17,253 nt of DNA from Sva-07 sp964592115 (GTDB taxonomy: Bacteria > Actinomycetota > Acidimicrobiia > Acidimicrobiales > Ilumatobacteraceae): assembly GCA_964592115.1 (NCBI GenBank), contig CAZQCP010000056.1:1-17253 (forward strand), given 5' to 3'. How positions within the stretch are numbered: the stretch's first letter is position 1; the number at the start of each line of letters is the position of its first letter. The notes beneath the pieces are model-generated. The model made no database searches. It was not told the origin of the DNA and saw only the letters and a list, made by a program, of their open reading frames with translations. Positions 1-6,594 of the stretch are shown piece after piece. Position numbers and translations under genes: made by a program.

Positions 1-1320
1 CGGTTCTACGACCTCGTCGTCGAGGGCGCCCTGATCCGCCCCGGTCCGATCCAGGGCGGATCGGTGCATCCGTACATCCGACGTCGCAACGGCCAAGAGC
101 CGATCACCTACCTCCATCCGCTGCTCGAGAACTCGCTCGGCAAGACGCTCGGCGTGCCGCTGTTCCAGGAGCAGTTGATGCAGATGGCGATCGACGTCGC
201 CGGGTTCACGCCGGCGGAGTCCGACGAGCTGCGCCAGGCGATGGGATCGAAGCGTTCGGCGGCGCGGATGGAGCGCCTGCGCGAGCGGCTCTACGCGGGG
301 ATGGCCGAGCGGGGGATCACCGGCGACATCGCCGACGAGCTGTTCACGAAGATGAAGGCGTTCGCCAACTACGGCTTCCCCGAGTCGCATTCGGTCAGCT
401 TCGCCTACCTGGTGTACTCGTCGTCGTGGATCAAGTACCACGAGCCGGCGGCGTTCTGTGCGGCGTTGCTCAACGCCCAGCCGATGGGGTTCTGGTCGCC
501 GCACACGCTCGTCCGCGACGCTCGCCGTCACGGGGTCGTGGTGCGCTCGCCCGACCTCAACGCCTCGCTGGCGGCGGCGACGTTGGAGCCGTGTGCGGAT
601 TCACCCGGTGACGTGGCGGTGCGCCTCGGGTTGGGGTCGGTGCGCGGGATCGGCGCCGACCTCGCCGCCGAGATCGAAGCTCGCCGGGAATCCGGCGGGT
701 CGTACACCGACACCGAAGACCTCGTGCGGCGGGTGCCGGAGTTGTCGCTCGTGCAGTTGGAAGCGATGGCGACGGCGGGCGTGTTCGGCGAGTGCTTCGG
801 GCTCGAGCGGCGGATGGCGCTGTGGACGGTCGGGGCGACCGCCCAGTCGCGTCCCGGCCGCCTCGCCGGTGTGGTCACCGGATCGGACGCGCCGCGGCTG
901 CCGGGGATGACCCCGGTCGAGGAATCGATCGCCGACCTCTGGGCGACGGGCGTGTCACCGGACGGACACCCGACGACCTTCGTCCGCGACGAACTGGACC
1001 GGATGGGTGTGCTGACATCGGACCAGCTGCGCTCGCCGCGGCCGGGGACGACCGTCCACGTGGCCGGTGTGGTGACCCATCGCCAACGCCCGATGACCGC
1101 GCAGGGGGTCACGTTCATCAACCTGGAAGACGAGACCGGCCTGATCAACATCGTCGTGTCACAAGGGTGTTGGGCGCGCTTCCGGCGCGTCGCCCGCGAG
1201 GCGCCGGCGATGATCGTGCGCGGGCGCTTGGAGCGTGCCGAAGGTGTCGTCAACGTCGTTGCCGAACACCTGGCCCCGTTGCCGATGCCGGCCGCCACGA
1301 CATCGCGCGACTTTCGCTGA
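1..1320 (+). CDS. dnaE2: Error-prone DNA polymerase DnaE2 (ImuC), C-terminal part, 5' truncated
   Basis: The frame is open from base 1 and gives 439 residues before TGA at 1318-1320, so the gene starts upstream of the window. The segment RPGPIQGGSVHPYIRRRNG followed by a YLHPLLE stretch is characteristic of DnaE2 and differs from the replicative DnaE. Next come the fingers-region sequence around LRQAMGSKRS and the FPESHSVSFAYLVYSSSWIK region. A helix-hairpin-helix part follows (GLGSVRGIGADLA), and an OB-fold domain closes the protein (VHVAGVVTHRQRPMTAQG, then FINLEDETG). In known systems DnaE2 works with ImuA' and ImuB in damage-induced mutagenic translesion synthesis. Those genes would lie upstream and cannot be checked here. 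The catalytic aspartates of the palm are also upstream. The downstream gene starts 64 bp later and has no related function. Confidence 0.93.
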   Translation, partial: RFYDLVVEGALIRPGPIQGGSVHPYIRRRNGQEPITYLHPLLENSLGKTLGVPLFQEQLMQMAIDVAGFTPAESDELRQAMGSKRSAARMERLRERLYAGMAERGITGDIADELFTKMKAFANYGFPESHSVSFAYLVYSSSWIKYHEPAAFCAALLNAQPMGFWSPHTLVRDARRHGVVVRSPDLNASLAAATLEPCADSPGDVAVRLGLGSVRGIGADLAAEIEARRESGGSYTDTEDLVRRVPELSLVQLEAMATAGVFGECFGLERRMALWTVGATAQSRPGRLAGVVTGSDAPRLPGMTPVEESIADLWATGVSPDGHPTTFVRDELDRMGVLTSDQLRSPRPGTTVHVAGVVTHRQRPMTAQGVTFINLEDETGLINIVVSQGCWARFRRVAREAPAMIVRGRLERAEGVVNVVAEHLAPLPMPAATTSRDFR

Positions 1321-1384
1321 CCACTCACTCCGAGAGGACCTTCGGCCCTACGCGGGCGGGCGTTCAGGACCGGACACTGTGCTC

Positions 1385-2074
1385 GTGACCGGAGATGCCA
1401 CGCAGGTTCGAACCCACGACCGCCCTGGACGCGGGTCCCCCTGGCGCCGTCTCGGTGCGCTGACTGCCCTCGCCCTCGCCGGTGTGGCCCTCGTCGGGTG
1501 TGGCGACGACGGCGACGGTGGCGACCGCAGCCTCGCCGGTGTCGTCCGTGAACCTGCCCTCGAGGTTGCGTCGGTGTCGATGCCGACGGCGACCGCCGGC
1601 TCGGAGATGGCGATGCGTGCCGACCCGGGCGAGTTGCTCGTGGTGTACTTCGGCTACACGTCGTGTCCCGACATCTGCCCGACGACGATGAGCGACCTCA
1701 GCATCGCCATCAACGACCTTCCCGACGACCTCGCCGACCGGGTCACGGTGGCATTCGCGACGGTCGATCCCGATCGTGACACCGTCGACGTCGTCGCGGG
1801 GTACCTCGGCCACTTCTTCGACGGCGGCATCGCACTGCGGACAGAGGACTCCGCCCAGCTCGACGCGGCGGCGACCGCGTTCGGAGTCCAGTTCGAAGTC
1901 GCCGAGCACGAACCGGGCGACGAGCTCTACGACGTCGCCCACACCGCGGTCACCTACGTCGTCGACGACACCGGCACCGTCGCCGTCGAGTGGCCGTTCG
2001 GTTTCACCCCCGACGACATGGCCGCCGACCTGGACACCCTGCTCACCACTGCACCGAACAAGGAGACGACATGA
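1385..2074 (+). CDS. SCO1/SenC family copper metallochaperone lipoprotein
   Basis: This is a 229-residue lipoprotein from the GTG at 1385; an in-frame GTG at 1379 is the alternative. A basic N-terminus and hydrophobic segment lead to a lipobox ending at Cys39 (ALVGC). The thioredoxin-fold SCO domain has the copper-binding CxxxC at Cys94 and Cys98 (YTSCPDICPTTMSDL) and the conserved distal His186 (YDVAHTAV), so all three copper ligands are present. SCO proteins deliver copper to, or reduce, the CuA cysteines of cytochrome c oxidase subunit II outside the cytoplasmic membrane. It is the first gene of a five-gene run and its stop overlaps the next start (ATGA, 2071-2074), which suggests translational coupling. 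No clear SD precedes the start, and a weak -10-like GACACT lies at 1373-1378. Confidence 0.92.
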   Translation: MTGDATQVRTHDRPGRGSPWRRLGALTALALAGVALVGCGDDGDGGDRSLAGVVREPALEVASVSMPTATAGSEMAMRADPGELLVVYFGYTSCPDICPTTMSDLSIAINDLPDDLADRVTVAFATVDPDRDTVDVVAGYLGHFFDGGIALRTEDSAQLDAAATAFGVQFEVAEHEPGDELYDVAHTAVTYVVDDTGTVAVEWPFGFTPDDMAADLDTLLTTAPNKETT

Positions 2075-2679
2075 CCCTCTCGACAACCTCAGCTCGTACG
2101 ACTGCCCGCACCCACCGCCGTGCCAGCTCCTGGCTGGCCGTGGTCGCGCTCGCCATGGGCGGCTTGCTCGCCGCCTGCGGCAGCGACAGCGACGACGGGA
2201 GCGCCGGCGACGACAGCACCGGCGCCGTGATCGACGTGAGTGATGCGTGGGCGCGCACGTCGCCGATGATGGCGACCGCCGGTGCCGCGTACATGACGAT
2301 CGCCAACACGGGCGATGCCGACGATGCCGTCCTGGCGGCGTCGGTCGACGAGTCGATCGCCGGTCGGGTCGAGTTGCACGAGACCCGCATGGTCGACGAC
2401 AGCGACATGGTCGACACCAGCGACATGGGCGACGACATGGACGGCGGCGACATGGGCGACGACGTCGCCACGACGGCGCCGATGATGGAGATGGTGCACA
2501 TCGATCGCATCGAGGTGCCCGCCGGCGGCGTCGTGAAGCTCGAGCCGGGTGGCCTGCACGTGATGATGTTCGACGTCGTCGAGCCGCTCGAGCCGGGTGA
2601 GGAGCTCGAAGTGACGTTGACGTTCGAAGTGAGTGGCGACCACATCGTGACGGCGATCGTCGGCGACGAGGCACCGTGA
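2071..2679 (+). CDS. PCuAC-type periplasmic copper chaperone lipoprotein with Met/Asp-rich insertion
   Basis: This 202-residue protein starts at the ATG at 2071, preceded by AGGAG at 2062-2066, and overlaps the SCO1 stop by 4 nt. The signal sequence ends in a lipobox at Cys36 (LLAAC). The PCuAC (DUF461) core is clear: DAWARTSPMMATAGAAYMTI, ELHETRM (His103, Met107), IEVPAGGVVKLEPGGLHVMM (His163, Met165) and a final beta strand. In the family, the His, Met and HxM residues bind Cu(I), which is passed to the CuA site or to SCO. The odd feature is residues 108-141, an added Asp/Met-rich stretch with Met at 113, 119, 123, 128, 138, 139 and 141. It raises the His103-to-His163 spacing to 60, well above what is usual in the family. 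The insertion is built from short repeats at the DNA level. Confidence 0.9.
   Translation: MTLSTTSARTTARTHRRASSWLAVVALAMGGLLAACGSDSDDGSAGDDSTGAVIDVSDAWARTSPMMATAGAAYMTIANTGDADDAVLAASVDESIAGRVELHETRMVDDSDMVDTSDMGDDMDGGDMGDDVATTAPMMEMVHIDRIEVPAGGVVKLEPGGLHVMMFDVVEPLEPGEELEVTLTFEVSGDHIVTAIVGDEAP
2402..2461 (+). repeat. Imperfect short direct repeats encoding the Met/Asp-rich insert
   Basis: The 14-mer GCGACATGGNCGAC occurs at 2402-2415, 2420-2433 and 2448-2461, with a shorter related GACGACATGG between the last two copies. The repeats keep frame and encode the DM-containing stretch of the PCuAC protein. The pattern suggests growth by slippage or local duplication, which is inference. Confidence 0.75.
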
Positions 2680-3041
2680 ACCGTTCGTCCGTGCTCCGGT
2701 GGACCGTCGTGATGGCGACGGTCGCGTTGGTCGCCGCGGCGACGCTGGCTGCATGCGACGACAGTGTCCCCGAGCCGACCACCTTCGAGGTGGTCGTGCC
2801 GGCGGGGACCCAGCAGTACATGGACGCGGGCGGCGAGGTGGACATCATGCCGACGCGCATCGAGCTGCGGGTGGGGGACACGCTCCTGATCCGCAACGAG
2901 GATTCAGTCGGCCAGTCGGTCGGCCCGTACCAGGTCGCCGCCGGCGCCGAGTTGCGGTTCACCTACGGAGCGCCCGGGCGTTACGAGGGCTACTGCCCCC
3001 TGAGCGTGGGCGACCGCTACGAGATCATCGTGGAGGACTGA
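2676..3041 (+). CDS. Small cupredoxin-like lipoprotein lacking the usual histidine ligands
   Basis: This 121-residue protein starts at the GTG at 2676, overlapping the previous stop by 4 nt (GTGA). The signal peptide has a lipobox at Cys27 (TLAAC). The rest looks like a single cupredoxin-type beta domain: IELRVGDTLLIRNEDSVGQS, then GPYQVAAGAELRFTY, GAPGRYEGYC and a final strand. In related extracellular cupredoxins the loop after 'NED/NND' carries a His, and the Cys loop is followed by a His. Here the equivalent positions appear to be Gln80 and Ser110 or nearby, leaving Cys107 as the only obvious ligand. It may bind copper differently, or act as a partner or structural protein for the copper chaperones encoded around it. 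The fold call is by sequence pattern only. Confidence 0.72.
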   Translation: MNRSSVLRWTVVMATVALVAAATLAACDDSVPEPTTFEVVVPAGTQQYMDAGGEVDIMPTRIELRVGDTLLIRNEDSVGQSVGPYQVAAGAELRFTYGAPGRYEGYCPLSVGDRYEIIVED

Positions 3042-3541
3042 TGCGCCGCTCGCTGCATGTCGTCATGGTCGCCGTCGTCGCGACCGCGCTCGCGCTGAGC
3101 GCCGGTTGCGGTGGCTCGGGATCGGCCGGCTACGCCGTGGAGGACCTGATGACCGGTGAGGCGGTGTCCGTCGAAGAGCTCGCCGGTTCGCCGGCGCTGC
3201 TCGTCTCGTGGGCGACATGGTGCCGCGAGTGCGACGAGGAGCTGGCCGGATTGCAGGCGTTCGCCTCATCGGAGATCTCCGACGGCGTGCAGATCGTCGC
3301 CGTCAACCTCGATGCCGCCGACGTCGACGACGAGATCCAAGCCAAGATCGACCGTCACCAGCTGAGCGTCGACGTGTGGCGCGACCGCCGCAACGAGTTC
3401 CGCGGCGCCTTCGGTGCGCTCGGTGTGCCGACAACGGTCGTGCTCGACGCGGACGGCGAAGTGGTGGGCACGTTCCCTGGCGCGGTCGACTTCGACGACG
3501 AAGCCGTGCTGGCGGCGCTCGCGGAGGCGCAGGGACGATGA
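3041..3541 (+). CDS. TlpA/ResA-like thioredoxin-fold lipoprotein
   Basis: This 166-residue protein starts at the ATG at 3041, sharing one base with the previous stop (TGATG). The lipobox is at Cys23 (LSAGC). The thioredoxin active site is WATWCRECDEE (Cys61, Cys64), and the cis-proline is at GVPTTVVLDADG (Pro130). The WCxxC and the membrane-anchored architecture fit the TlpA/ResA group, which keeps cysteines of SCO proteins, CoxB or apocytochrome c reduced outside the membrane. Its position between copper chaperones and ccdA supports that role: CcdA would supply electrons across the membrane and this protein would hand them to SCO or CoxB. The stop overlaps the ccdA start by 4 nt (ATGA at 3538-3541). 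The exact substrate cannot be read from sequence. Confidence 0.88.
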   Translation: MRRSLHVVMVAVVATALALSAGCGGSGSAGYAVEDLMTGEAVSVEELAGSPALLVSWATWCRECDEELAGLQAFASSEISDGVQIVAVNLDAADVDDEIQAKIDRHQLSVDVWRDRRNEFRGAFGALGVPTTVVLDADGEVVGTFPGAVDFDDEAVLAALAEAQGR

Positions 3542-4559
3542 ACATGTTCGCGGCGCTCGTCGCCGACACCGATCAGGTGGCCGACGGCGCGCTGATCGTC
3601 GCCTTGGCCATCGCCTTCGCCGCCGGCGTGTTGTCGTTCCTCTCGCCGTGCGTGTTGCCGCTGGTGCCCGCCTACCTGTCGTTCATCACCGGACTCTCCG
3701 CCGCCGACCTGTCGGCGACCACGACGCCGGATGGACCATCGGGAGCAGCACCCGCCTCGTCGGGATCCGCCTCGGGTCCTGCACCCGGTCCGTCGCCGTC
3801 GACGCCGTCAACACTCGCCCCATCGGCGACCGCGACCGCGACCTCGACCGCGATCTCGCCGACCGCGGCCGCGCCGGCAGATGCCCCGATGGCCCGTTCG
3901 CGGGTGCGGCGGCGGGTGGTCGTCGGCTCGCTCGGGTTCGTGCTCGGTACGTCCGTCGTGTTCGTCGCCTTCGGTGCGCTGTTCGGCAGTTTCGGCGAGG
4001 CACTGCGGACCCACGCCGTCGGGCTGGCGCAGATCTTCGGTGTCGTCACGATCCTGCTCGGTCTGCTGATGGCCGGGGCGTTCGACCGGTTCTCGGCCCT
4101 CCAGAACGATGTCCGCATCCACCGCGTCCCCGGTCGTGGACTGCTCGCCGCGCCGGTGCTCGGGTTCACGTTCGCGCTGGGCTGGACGCCGTGCATCGGT
4201 CCCACGCTCGGTACGGTGCTCGGGCTGTCGGCGTCGACCGAGTACAGCAGGATGTTCGCGTCGACCAGCGTCAANNNNNNNNNNGGCTGTCGGCGTCGAC
4301 CGACGGGACGACGGCTGCCCGTGGCGCGATGCTGTCGGTCGCCTACTGCATCGGGCTCGGCTTGCCGCTGCTGCTCAGCGGGTTGGCGTTCACCAGGGCG
4401 ATGAGCGCGTTCGCCGTCGTCAAGCGTCACTACCGGACGCTGATGATCGTCGGCGGCGCGAGCCTGGTGGTGCTCGGCGTGCTCCAGGTCACCGGCACGT
4501 GGACGGCGTGGACGAATGAGCTTCAGACTCGCTTCGGCAGCTGGGACCTCCCACTCTGA
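3538..4559 (+). CDS. ccdA: CcdA-type transmembrane thiol-disulfide electron transporter, interrupted by an assembly gap
   Basis: The ATG at 3538 overlaps the upstream stop. The first helix carries the conserved Cys38 (FLSPCVLPLVPAYLSF) and a later one carries Cys219 (GWTPCIGPTLG). These are the two cysteines that relay electrons from cytoplasmic thioredoxin outward. Residues 60-119 between helices 1 and 2 are an unusual Ser/Thr/Pro/Ala-rich stretch, ending in basic RSRVRRR. The reading frame changes across the N run at 4275-4284. A 19-base direct repeat (4223-4241 and 4285-4303) flanks it. Collapsing the two copies removes 62 bp and restores one frame, LSAST running into DGTTAARG. The gene then totals 960 bp, or 319 residues, and ends at TGA 4557-4559. 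I therefore call it intact in the organism and broken only in the assembly. It is the last gene of the copper/thiol run. Confidence 0.87.
4221..4274 (-). other. Stray contig end resembling the first codons of a VapC/PIN-domain toxin gene
   Basis: Read on the minus strand, the bases left of the gap encode LTLVDANILLYSVDADSP, which matches how many VapC-type PIN-domain ribonucleases begin, including the first catalytic Asp in VDAN. The GTCGACGCCGACAGCCCG part is shared with ccdA read the other way, while 4242-4274 has no place in ccdA. The likely explanation is that an assembler followed a short sequence shared with a vapC gene elsewhere in the genome or sample. It is not evidence of a vapC gene at this locus. 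Confidence 0.6.
4223..4303. repeat. 19-bp direct repeat flanking the scaffold gap
   Basis: GGCTGTCGGCGTCGACCGA occurs at 4223-4241 and again at 4285-4303, immediately right of the Ns. The right contig begins exactly with the repeat. This is the pattern of two contig ends that should overlap but were scaffolded apart. Confidence 0.85.
4275..4284. other. Assembly gap (10 N)
   Basis: These are ten undetermined bases inside ccdA. The length is probably a placeholder, because the flanking repeat implies that the two sides overlap rather than being separated. Confidence 0.98.
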
Positions 4560-4571
4560 GCTCGCCGCGCT

Positions 4572-4599
4572 GAGCGCCGCGGTGCTGGACTCGGCGCTC
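4572..4599 (+). terminator. Possible terminator hairpin after ccdA
   Basis: GAGCGCCG at 4572-4579 pairs with CGGCGCTC at 4592-4599, an 8-bp GC-rich stem with a 12-nt loop, starting 12 nt after the ccdA stop. There is no T-tract, so a classical intrinsic terminator is uncertain. Confidence 0.4.
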
Positions 4600-4670
4600 T
4601 GAACACATGGTGGTCGCTTCCGCTTTCGGTCGGTGGTCGCCCACTGGATCGGTGTGTTCGGGAGGTGCAG

Positions 4671-4676
4671 TATCGT
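4671..4676 (+). promoter_or_regulatory. -10-like box for a leaderless lipoprotein gene
   Basis: TATCGT lies 7 nt before the GTG at 4684. The same TANNNT-N7-GTG spacing recurs before other genes in the window. I see no convincing -35 box. Confidence 0.5.
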
Positions 4677-4683
4677 CGCCGTC

Positions 4684-5352
4684 GTGCGGTGGAGCCTGGG
4701 GGCGCTGATCGCGGGCGGTCTGGTCGTTGTCGCGTGCTCCGGTGGCGGTGACGATCCGGTCGGGTCGACCGCGCCGACGTCGGTGGTGGAGACGACGGCG
4801 TCGGCGGTGGCGACGACCGATCCCGTGGTCACCGATCCGCAGGCAACCGAGCCGCCGCCGACATCCGAGGTGGCACCGGCGACGACGGAACAGTCGACCG
4901 AAGCCCTGATCGCCGAGATCGAAGCCGACCTGAACGAAGGCGAGCAGGCCTTGTTTGCGGCGGGGGCCGACCCAGCCAACCCCGAGCTTCGAGCCGAACT
5001 TGAGCGTTACATGTCAGGAACTGCGCTGAACACCGTCAATGACTTTCTGGACTCGCTAGTTGCGGATGGATTTCTGGCCAGGCCGAGCCATGACGTGTTC
5101 AACAGCGTGACCGTGTTTCGAATTGACTCGGTGGGGGGCGCTCCCGCGAGCGAAGCAGTCGTGGAGTTATGCCGAGTCGATGCGACCGTCGTCTACCGAC
5201 CGTCGAGTACTGGTGAGATCATCATCAACGACGAAGTCGCGGCAGGCTTGTCGCGCAGCCGAGTCAATCTCAGCCAAGGCACTTGGCGAGTGGACGGTGG
5301 GAGCCGTCTCGACCCGAGTGCTGCAACGGAGCCATGCGTCGTCGACATGTGA
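4684..5352 (+). CDS. Lipoprotein of unknown function
   Basis: This 222-residue protein starts at the GTG at 4684, chosen because the signal peptide fits directly (VRWSLGALIAGGLVVVAC, lipobox Cys18) and a -10-like TATCGT sits 7 nt upstream. Residues 19-72 are a Thr/Pro/Ser/Val-rich linker of the kind that spaces a lipoprotein from the membrane or wall. The C-terminal part, from about residue 73, begins with a helical acidic segment (EALIAEIEADLNEGEQALFAAG). It then has a mixed alpha/beta domain with Cys163 and Cys218, which could form a disulfide. I do not recognise the family. From about 4990 to 5330 the DNA is visibly less GC-rich, with more A/T-ending codons than the neighbours. The gene overlaps the next start by 19 nt. 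Confidence 0.75.
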   Translation: MRWSLGALIAGGLVVVACSGGGDDPVGSTAPTSVVETTASAVATTDPVVTDPQATEPPPTSEVAPATTEQSTEALIAEIEADLNEGEQALFAAGADPANPELRAELERYMSGTALNTVNDFLDSLVADGFLARPSHDVFNSVTVFRIDSVGGAPASEAVVELCRVDATVVYRPSSTGEIIINDEVAAGLSRSRVNLSQGTWRVDGGSRLDPSAATEPCVVDM

Positions 5353-6176
5353 TCGCGATCGCGTTGTCGACCTTGTGTGTCGGCGGACGCGCCGAGGCGG
5401 CCGGCACCGACTTCTACGTCGACCCGCGCGACGGCACCATTGGCGTCGGCGCCGAGTCGTCGCCGGTGCTGCGGGTTGGTGGGCGGAGTGGGCCGGTGTG
5501 TTCGTGGGTGCCGTTGCGGTTGGATCGCGATCCAGAGACGGAGGACTTCACGGAGGAGGACATTCCGTTCTCGCCCGCGGGTCATGGCCCCGAGGTGGTG
5601 TTCGACACCGCCGACGGGGCGACGCTCAAGTTGTTCCGGGTGACGTGCCCCGATGGGAGTGTCACCGAGCGGGTGGTGCGGATCGACGTCACGGTGGCGG
5701 ACCTGATTCCGGGTGTGCGGGATCGGGCGAGCGCGTTGGTGCCGTTGCCGGCGCCGGCGATGAACCCGGCGGCGGACGTCGGGGGGATCGTCAATGTCGG
5801 GTTGTGGTTGGCGGTCGACGAGCAGGTGATGCCGTCGCTGACGGCCGAGGCCGGATTGGCGTGGATCACGGTGTCGCCACGGCTGGCCTCGACGCGCTAC
5901 GACTTCGGGAACGGAGACGGCGTGACCTGCGAGGGCGTGGGCGTGCCGATCGAGGATGTCCATCCCGATCTCGATGTCGTCGAGGAGTCGCCGTGGTGCG
6001 GCTACACGTATCGGCGGTCGTCGCCCGATGATGCTCCGTACCGGTTGACGGTGACGACGGTGTGGGAGCTGGCGTACGTGTCGTCCGAGGGAGCGGGGAC
6101 GATCCCGTCGCTGGAACGATCGGTGACCGTCGACTACGACGTCGACGAGATCCAGACCGTCGGCGTGTCGAACTGA
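5334..6176 (+). CDS. Secreted protein with a C-terminal PKD-like motif, function unknown
   Basis: This 280-residue protein starts at the ATG at 5334. Starting here gives a clean signal peptide, MRRRHVIAIALSTLCVGG followed by RAEAAG, with likely cleavage after AEA at residue 22. It overlaps the upstream lipoprotein gene by 19 nt, so the two are probably co-transcribed. The mature protein is beta-rich. Four cysteines (56, 105, 199, 222) are placed as two likely disulfide pairs. Around residues 188-241 the sequence RYDFGNGDGVTCEG, then a CGYTYRRSS segment and YRLTVTTVWEL, resembles actinobacterial secreted proteins with a PKD-type 'WDFGDG' turn and Y-x-V strand. Such proteins are often found with exported or adhesin-like partners, but I cannot assign a role. 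Confidence 0.75.
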   Translation: MRRRHVIAIALSTLCVGGRAEAAGTDFYVDPRDGTIGVGAESSPVLRVGGRSGPVCSWVPLRLDRDPETEDFTEEDIPFSPAGHGPEVVFDTADGATLKLFRVTCPDGSVTERVVRIDVTVADLIPGVRDRASALVPLPAPAMNPAADVGGIVNVGLWLAVDEQVMPSLTAEAGLAWITVSPRLASTRYDFGNGDGVTCEGVGVPIEDVHPDLDVVEESPWCGYTYRRSSPDDAPYRLTVTTVWELAYVSSEGAGTIPSLERSVTVDYDVDEIQTVGVSN

Positions 6177-6178
6177 GC

Positions 6179-6221
6179 AACGTTCGGGACTCGTCCCCAA
6201 CCGTCGTGCGCGCCGTCGCGC
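6179..6221. terminator. Palindromic elements between convergent genes
   Basis: GGGAC (6186-6190) and GTCCC (6193-6197) form a hairpin with partly complementary flanks, and GCGCG (6208-6212) with CGCGC (6217-6221) forms a second. They fill the 50-bp gap between two convergent genes and could terminate both. The first resembles the hairpin at 17077-17109. Confidence 0.5.
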
Positions 6222-6226
6222 GTGGG

Positions 6227-6514
6227 TCAGTCCTTCGGCGTGTCGGGGAGATCGCCGTTGAAGGACTTGTACATCGAGTAGATGTTCTTGCACTGCTCGC
6301 AGACCGGCAGCTGCTTGGGATCGCGCGATGGCACCCAGACGAAGCCGCACAACGCCTCGATCGGCGTGCCCATGATCCGCGCCTCGAGCACCACCGCGGC
6401 GGCGTTCTCGCCGCGCTTGGTCTTGACGATGTGCGCCGACGTCGGTTCGCCCGTCTCGGTTGTCTCGACCGGATCCAGATCGACGTCGGCTGGAAGCGTC
6501 TCGAGATCGGTCAT
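6227..6514 (-). CDS. DUF3039 domain protein, small zinc-ribbon-like actinobacterial protein
   Basis: This 95-residue protein runs from the ATG at 6514; a GTG at 6532 would add six residues. The motif PIEALCGFVWVPSRDPKQLP followed by VCEQCKNIY is the hallmark of DUF3039 proteins. Cys56, Cys72 and Cys75, possibly with His28 (SAHIV), form a probable metal-binding ribbon. The family is widespread in Actinobacteria and its function is not known to me. A -10-like TTCACT (minus strand, 6521-6526) stands 6 nt before the ATG, and no SD is visible, so leaderless translation is likely. It is convergent with the secreted-protein gene. Confidence 0.88.
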   Translation of the reverse strand: MTDLETLPADVDLDPVETTETGEPTSAHIVKTKRGENAAAVVLEARIMGTPIEALCGFVWVPSRDPKQLPVCEQCKNIYSMYKSFNGDLPDTPKD

Positions 6515-6581
6515 GGGTCCAGTGAACCACACGATCCGGCCCGCCGGCAGACCTGCACGAGGATCACGGCGCGAGGTGCGC

Positions 6582-6587
6582 TAAGGT
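6582..6587 (+). promoter_or_regulatory. -10-like box upstream of a small ORF and malic enzyme
   Basis: TAAGGT is followed after exactly 7 nt by GTG (6595). This would give either a leaderless small ORF or a transcript start with a leader of about 230 nt before the malic enzyme ATG at 6822. Confidence 0.45.
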
Positions 6588-6594
6588 CGCCAGC

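Noticed and set aside
1364..2962. Long open frame on the minus strand opposite the copper genes
   Set aside because: It is Arg-rich and low in complexity, a typical shadow frame in high-GC DNA; the plus strand has clear family motifs throughout.
4221..4274. A vapC toxin gene at this locus
   Set aside because: Only about 18 codons fit, they are cut by the gap on one side and merge into ccdA sequence on the other, and no vapB antitoxin is nearby.
4275..4559. ccdA as a frameshifted pseudogene
   Set aside because: The frame change coincides with ten Ns, and collapsing the flanking 19-bp repeat restores one continuous frame, so it is an assembly effect.
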